A stretch of DNA of 9,558 nt from positions 1 through 9,558 of the forward strand of contig CAZEPT010000029.1 in assembly GCA_964514225.1 (NCBI GenBank), written 5' to 3'. The stretch comes from CAZEPT01 sp964514225 (GTDB lineage: Bacteria > Patescibacteriota > Minisyncoccia > Phycocordibacterales > UBA9973). The stretch's first letter is position 1; each line of letters begins with the position of its first letter. Of the stretch, positions 6,748 to 9,558 are shown one piece after another. Below the pieces are notes generated by a model. The model was given only the letters and a program-made list of their open reading frames with translations. It was not told the DNA's origin and searched no databases. The position numbers and the translations under genes are program-made.

Positions 6748-8544
6748 ATGAATATCAGAAATTTCTCAATTATCGCCCATATCGACCACGGAAAATCCAC
6801 GCTTGCGGATCGTATGCTTGAAATTACCCATACGATTGAAAAAAGAAAAATGAAAGAACAGATTCTCGATAGTATGGAACTTGAACGAGAGCGAGGAATC
6901 ACTATCAAAATGCAACCAGTGAAAATGGAGATGACTTACAAAGGAGCGTCTTATGCTTTGAATTTGATTGATACTCCAGGACACATAGATTTTTCATATG
7001 AAGTTTCTCGTGCACTCAAAGCAGTTGAAGGAACAATTCTCTTGGTTGATGCAACTCAAGGTGTTCAGGCTCAGACACTAACAACTCTCGACATGGCTAA
7101 AGCGCTTGGTTTAGTCATCATTCCAGTGCTTTCAAAAATTGACTCACCTCAAGCACTTGTTGATGAAGTAAGTCTAGAAGTTGCGACACTTCTTGATATT
7201 GACCCCGGAACTATTTTAAGTGTTTCAGGTAAAACCGGAGAGAACGTGCAACATCTCCTTGAGCAAATTATTGAACGGATTCCACCACCTGATTCATCTG
7301 TCGAAAACAAGGAAGGTGGAGCGCTTCAAGCTCTCGTTTTTGATTTTAAATATGACGAACACAGAGGTGTTATTCTCTATGTTCGTATCCTTAAGGGTGC
7401 AGTTTCTAAAGGGGACTACCTCTATCTCTTCGCCCCGAAAGAACAATTCATTGCCCTCGATGTTGGATTCTTTGCACCTGGAGAAACACCTTTTTCGCCT
7501 TTAACCGAAGGATCCATAGGATATATCGTTACAGGCATTAAAAAGCCCGGTATAGCCTCTGTGGGAGACACAGTGACCTTGCTCAAGAATAAGAGCATAG
7601 CACTCGGCGGGTACATGCAGCCAATCCCAGTTGTTTGGGCATCCCTCTATCCAGAAGACCAAGATGACTTTGTTGCACTTCGGGCTGCGCTTTTGCGCCT
7701 TCGCCTCTCTGATGCTGCATTTTCTTTTGAAGAAGAGACCTCAGGCGCCCTTGGCCGAGGTTTTAGATGCGGATTTTTAGGAATGCTTCATTTGGAAATC
7801 ATTACTGAGCGAATTAAGAGAGAATTCTCGCTCGCTATTATTATCACGACACCATCGATTACCTATATTGTTGAGAATAAGAAACATGAAAAAATCACCG
7901 TCTACTCACCACACTTATTTCCAAACGATGGATTGTTTGAAAAAGTGTATGAGCCTTGGGTAACTGTCCAGATTATTGTACCAAGTGAATATATTTCAAC
8001 GCTTGTTCCTATTTTGTTTGAGCATGAATCTGAAATGGGGGATACAGAAAATTTTGGTGATAATCGTTCAAAAATGCATTTGATGATGCCTCTTCGGGAG
8101 CTTATGCGTGATTTTTTTGACCAGCTCAAGAGTGCTACTTCAGGTTATGCTTCAATTGCCTATGAGATTACAGAAACTCGCTTGGCGGATGTGACTCGTC
8201 TTGATATCTTTGTTGCTGATGAGATTGTCCCGGCATTCTCAAGAGTTATTTCTCGGAAGAGAGCTTTTGAAGAAGCTGAAACCGCTGTTGAAAAACTACA
8301 CGGTCTTTTGCCACGTCAACAATTTACTACTAAGGTGCAGGGGTATGTTTCAGGGAAGATTCTATCTTCTCGAACGATTCAAGCATTTCGAAAAGATGTT
8401 ACGAGTGGACTCTATGGAGGAGACTATACACGAAAAATGAAGCTCCTGGATAATCAAAAGAAAGGGAAGAAGAAGATGAAAGAAAAAGGTAAGGTAAATA
8501 TTCCTCAAGACGTTTTCTTGAAAATGATGAAATCTAAAGAATAG
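6748..8544 (+). CDS. lepA: Elongation factor 4 (LepA), ribosome-associated GTPase
   Basis: A 598-residue translational GTPase, essentially the length of E. coli LepA (599), acting on 70S ribosomes in initiation/back-translocation quality control. The GTPase motifs are in order: G1 AHIDHGKST (10-18), G2 RGITI (49-53), G3 DTPGH (75-79, with His79), G4 SKID (129-132), G5 SGK (160-162). Domain II, the EF-G-like III and V domains (GFRCGFLGMLHLEI, about 338-351), and the LepA-specific C-terminal domain (YGGDYTRKMKLLDNQKKGKKKMK, from 556) follow, so the protein is complete. Oddities are the replacement of the usual Asn in NKxD by Ser129 and of Ala in SAK by Gly161. It starts 6 bases after murJ, with no recognisable Shine-Dalgarno sequence, and seems the last gene of the operon. 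Confidence 0.97.
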   Translation: MNIRNFSIIAHIDHGKSTLADRMLEITHTIEKRKMKEQILDSMELERERGITIKMQPVKMEMTYKGASYALNLIDTPGHIDFSYEVSRALKAVEGTILLVDATQGVQAQTLTTLDMAKALGLVIIPVLSKIDSPQALVDEVSLEVATLLDIDPGTILSVSGKTGENVQHLLEQIIERIPPPDSSVENKEGGALQALVFDFKYDEHRGVILYVRILKGAVSKGDYLYLFAPKEQFIALDVGFFAPGETPFSPLTEGSIGYIVTGIKKPGIASVGDTVTLLKNKSIALGGYMQPIPVVWASLYPEDQDDFVALRAALLRLRLSDAAFSFEEETSGALGRGFRCGFLGMLHLEIITERIKREFSLAIIITTPSITYIVENKKHEKITVYSPHLFPNDGLFEKVYEPWVTVQIIVPSEYISTLVPILFEHESEMGDTENFGDNRSKMHLMMPLRELMRDFFDQLKSATSGYASIAYEITETRLADVTRLDIFVADEIVPAFSRVISRKRAFEEAETAVEKLHGLLPRQQFTTKVQGYVSGKILSSRTIQAFRKDVTSGLYGGDYTRKMKLLDNQKKGKKKMKEKGKVNIPQDVFLKMMKSKE

Positions 8545-8621
8545 ATATCATATAATTTTACTTATAGAGGCTTGGGAAAAAGAAAAGGATCATACTGATA
8601 ATGACGATAAAGCAAATTACC

Positions 8622-8653
8622 GACCAAACTCGTTTGATCACTTTTTGATTTTT
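8622..8653 (+). terminator. Weak intrinsic terminator after lepA
   Basis: An imperfect dyad, GACCAAACTCGTTTGATC (8622-8639, one C-A mismatch, 4-base loop if the innermost C-G pair is open), is followed by ACTTTTTGATTTTT. The stem is short and AT-rich, so termination would be inefficient, but the placement 78 bases after the lepA stop and before the next gene fits. Confidence 0.4.
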
Positions 8654-8673
8654 AGGGTTAAATAACATACTAT

Positions 8674-8679
8674 TAAGAT
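8674..8679 (+). promoter_or_regulatory. Candidate -10 box for the divIC/ftsB-like gene
   Basis: TAAGAT (8674-8679) lies ten bases before the ATG at 8689; CATACT at 8666-8671 is an alternative. No good -35 is present at 16-18 bases from either. If TAAGAT is used, transcription starts near 8686 and the mRNA is almost leaderless, as proposed for leuS. Support is weak. Confidence 0.3.
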
Positions 8680-8688
8680 ACCACAGTT

Positions 8689-9054
8689 ATGATAAAAAAC
8701 AAACATACCCTCAAAAAAATTATGGTCTCACGAGTTTGGTTGACTATTTTTACTCTTATCGTGAGTATATTACTTTTTAATTCAATCTCGCTTTTTTTAA
8801 AGCGAGTGAAGGTGTGGCAGAAGGTTGCACACTTGGAAGATGAGAAGAGGGTGCTCCTCGAGAGGAAGAAAGTTATTGAAGCTAAAAAAGGGAGCCTTGA
8901 GACTGATTTTGGAAGAGAAGCCGTTTTCCGAGAGCGTTTTAATGTCGCTCGCCCTGGAGAGGAAGTTATCATTGTCACAGAGTCAAAAGAAGCTCCGGTG
9001 GAGAAAAAAACCTCAAATGGGTTCATTCAGTTTTTCAAGAATTTATTTAAATAA
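8689..9054 (+). CDS. DivIC/FtsB-like septum formation initiator protein
   Basis: A 121-residue single-pass membrane protein with the DivIC/FtsB plan: a short basic N-terminus (residues 1-15), one transmembrane helix (about 16-37), a charged heptad-like coiled coil (about 38-72, VWQKVAHLEDEKRVLLERKK), then the family-like segment GREAVFRERFNVARPGEEV (75-93). The last 20-25 residues are Lys/Glu/Pro-rich and end in a hydrophobic FIQFFKNLFK. Proteins of this type bridge divisome parts (FtsL/FtsQ) at the septum. An internal ATG at 8722 (Met12) would still keep the helix; 8689 is chosen because it adds a positively charged cytoplasmic tail. No Shine-Dalgarno site is visible. The family is clear in architecture, but ftsB and divIC cannot be told apart by eye. 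Confidence 0.8.
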   Translation: MIKNKHTLKKIMVSRVWLTIFTLIVSILLFNSISLFLKRVKVWQKVAHLEDEKRVLLERKKVIEAKKGSLETDFGREAVFRERFNVARPGEEVIIVTESKEAPVEKKTSNGFIQFFKNLFK

Positions 9055-9073
9055 AAGCACTTGTGCCCACCAC

Positions 9074-9087
9074 CGAGGAATTTCTCG
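9074..9087. repeat. Short dyad upstream of the glutaredoxin-like gene
   Basis: CGAGGAATTTCTCG is a 14-base near-perfect palindrome (one G-T mismatch), ending 20 bases before the -10 box at 9108. It overlaps the position expected for a -35 element with a 17-base spacer, so it could be an operator half-site pair. It may equally be chance. Confidence 0.3.
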
Positions 9088-9094
9088 AATAAAA

Positions 9095-9113
9095 TTGACG
9101 GGCATGGTATAAT
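9095..9113 (+). promoter_or_regulatory. Promoter of the glutaredoxin-like gene
   Basis: A perfect TATAAT (9108-9113) is preceded by TGG, an extended -10. A good -35-like TTGACG is present (9095-9100) but only 7 bases away, too close for normal sigma-70 spacing. At 17 bases the sequence is the poor TCGAAT (9085-9090). Transcription probably starts near 9120, giving a leader of about 24 bases that carries AGAGAG (9131-9136), the most Shine-Dalgarno-like sequence in the window. Confidence 0.65.
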
Positions 9114-9143
9114 GAATCTATTACAAGCAAAGAGAGTTATTAT

Positions 9144-9377
9144 ATGAAAGAAGTTACTATTTATTCAACACCATCATGCCATTTTTGCCACATGGCAAAA
9201 GAGTATTTTACAGAGAAAGGAGTCGCATTTACTGATTACAACGTTGCTGAAGATCAAGAAAAACGTAAAGAAATGATAGAGATGACCGGACAACTCGGTG
9301 TTCCTGTTATATTGATCGGCACAGATGCCATTGTTGGTTTTGATAAGCCAAAAGTGAACGAGCTCCTCGGACTCTAG
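9144..9377 (+). CDS. Glutaredoxin-like thiol-disulfide protein (NrdH/YruB type)
   Basis: A compact 77-residue thioredoxin-fold protein for cytoplasmic thiol-disulfide exchange. It has the beta-strand/active-site start VTIYSTPSCHFC with the redox pair C12-H-F-C15, the cis-proline segment TGQLGVPVI (Pro54), and GFDKPKVNELL (65-75) near the C-terminus, as in NrdH-redoxin and the small YruB/GrxC-like group. The CHFC active site rather than CPYC is common in YruB-like members and leaves its electron donor open (thioredoxin reductase or glutathione). It is complete and monocistronic: its own extended -10 promoter lies upstream and a hairpin follows its TAG. The ATG at 9144 is set by the immediate YSTPxC beginning and by AGAGAG seven bases upstream. 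Confidence 0.9.
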   Translation: MKEVTIYSTPSCHFCHMAKEYFTEKGVAFTDYNVAEDQEKRKEMIEMTGQLGVPVILIGTDAIVGFDKPKVNELLGL

Positions 9378-9400
9378 TAAAATAGTCTAAAAATCGGTAG

Positions 9401-9433
9401 TATTAAAACACGAACACAATTCGTGTTTTAATA
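9401..9433. terminator. Perfect hairpin between the glutaredoxin-like gene and tRNA-Arg
   Basis: A perfect 14-bp inverted repeat (arms 9401-9414 and 9420-9433) with a CACAA loop. The inner part, AACACGAA/TTCGTGTT, followed by further T and A, can act as an intrinsic terminator in either direction: A-tract before, T-tract after. It starts 24 bases after the glutaredoxin-like stop and ends one base before the mature tRNA 5' end, so it may also be a 5'-leader processing structure. Confidence 0.6.
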
Positions 9434-9434
9434 T

Positions 9435-9506
9435 GCCCTCATAGTTCAATGGATAGAACAGTTCCGTCCTAAGGAGTAGATGTAGGTTCGATTCCTGCTG
9501 AGGGCA
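9435..9506 (+). tRNA. tRNA-Arg, anticodon CCU (reads AGG)
   Basis: A full cloverleaf can be drawn. The acceptor stem GCCCTCA (9435-9441) pairs with TGAGGGC (9499-9505), with discriminator A9506. The D arm GTTC/GAAC (9444-9447, 9456-9459) carries GG in its loop. The anticodon stem GTTCC/GGAGT (9461-9465, 9473-9477, two G-T pairs) has loop GTCCTAA, placing anticodon CCT at 9468-9470 after the conserved T. The T arm GTAGG/CCTGC has loop TTCGATT. CCA is not encoded (CA follows the discriminator). G at position 32 and the weak anticodon stem top are slightly unusual. There is no room for a promoter between the preceding hairpin and the tRNA. Confidence 0.93.
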
Positions 9507-9546
9507 CATGTAAAAAATACCTTTAGGGTATTTTTTACATGTGCCC
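9502..9546. terminator. 20-bp inverted repeat overlapping the tRNA 3' end; bidirectional terminator
   Basis: Arms 9502-9521 and 9527-9546 are perfectly complementary over 20 bases, with loop TTTAG. The inner portion, AAAAAATACC/GGTATTTTTT, works as a terminator in both directions. The outer portion includes GGGC of the tRNA acceptor stem, its discriminator and the following CATGT. It ends the tRNA transcript and may serve a convergent gene to the right, of which nothing identifiable is in the window. Confidence 0.75.
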
Positions 9547-9558
9547 GAAAGTAAAGTG

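Larger units (their letters stand above)
8545..8688 (+). other. lepA-divIC-like spacer with possible short structured transcript
   Basis: This 144-base stretch holds a consensus TATAAT (8551-8556, without a convincing -35), a purine-rich GGGAAAAAGAAAAGG segment, an imperfect hairpin at 8622-8639, and T runs at 8642-8646 and 8649-8653. A competing long-range pairing joins AAAAG-GATCA (8583-8592) with TGATC-(A)-CTTTT (8635-8645), closing a 42-base loop. A 15-codon frame (8601-8648, starting MTIKQITDQ) lies inside it. This could be a roughly 90-nt RNA, or the lepA 3' end with its terminator. I see no recognised RNA family. Confidence 0.3.

Noticed and set aside
8601..8648. 15-codon frame called as a real gene
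   Set aside because: Too short to support by sequence alone; kept only as part of the spacer observation.
9535..9558. End of a minus-strand gene entering from the right edge (frame ending HFTFGHM, then TAA at 9537-9535)
   Set aside because: Only seven codons are visible, so it cannot be told from chance, although the bidirectional terminator would fit a convergent gene.
1..9558. UGA reassignment, CRISPR arrays, insertion sequences, phage or toxin-antitoxin genes
   Set aside because: No in-frame TGA, no spaced direct repeats, no transposase- or integrase-like protein and no such gene pairs were found on either strand.

Overview
This window looks like chromosomal DNA from a small-genome bacterium of the Candidate Phyla Radiation (Patescibacteria, probably Parcubacteria-like). 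This is an inference from gene style: AT-rich DNA, tightly packed genes, weak or absent Shine-Dalgarno sites, a membrane O-antigen-ligase-like protein fused to TPRs, a compact DivIC/FtsB-like protein, and an unusual short leucyl-tRNA synthetase. All eight visible stop codons are TAA (5) or TAG (3). No TGA occurs in frame in the genes, so nothing suggests code reassignment.

Layout: (1) 1-101 is the tail of an unidentified plus-strand gene. It faces a minus-strand orphan gene (159-497), and a strong bidirectional terminator (108-139) lies between them. (2) A divergent promoter region (about 515-590) drives the orphan leftwards and leuS (593-2698) rightwards. (3) A promoter near 2704-2732 starts a tight three-gene unit: an O-antigen-ligase-like/TPR membrane protein, murJ (lipid II flippase) and lepA (EF-4), with gaps of 9 and 6 bases. 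(4) A 144-base spacer (8545-8688) has RNA-structure potential, and is followed by a DivIC/FtsB-like septation gene. (5) A small glutaredoxin-like gene has its own strong -10 box. (6) A tRNA-Arg(CCU) is squeezed between two long perfect hairpins.

The genes serve translation (leuS, lepA, tRNA-Arg) and envelope building or division (ligase-like protein, murJ, divIC/ftsB-like), plus one redox protein. There are no mobile elements, CRISPR arrays or toxin-antitoxin genes.

The most striking point is that the leucyl-tRNA synthetase has no CP1 editing domain: the sequence passes from the WIG motif to the RQRYWG motif through about twenty residues. This predicts a synthetase that cannot proofread mischarged tRNA-Leu in cis. 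Secondary points are changed GTP-specificity motifs in LepA (SKID, SGK), a ligase-like protein without the usual WaaL histidine, and a 20-bp inverted repeat that takes in the 3' acceptor strand of the tRNA.
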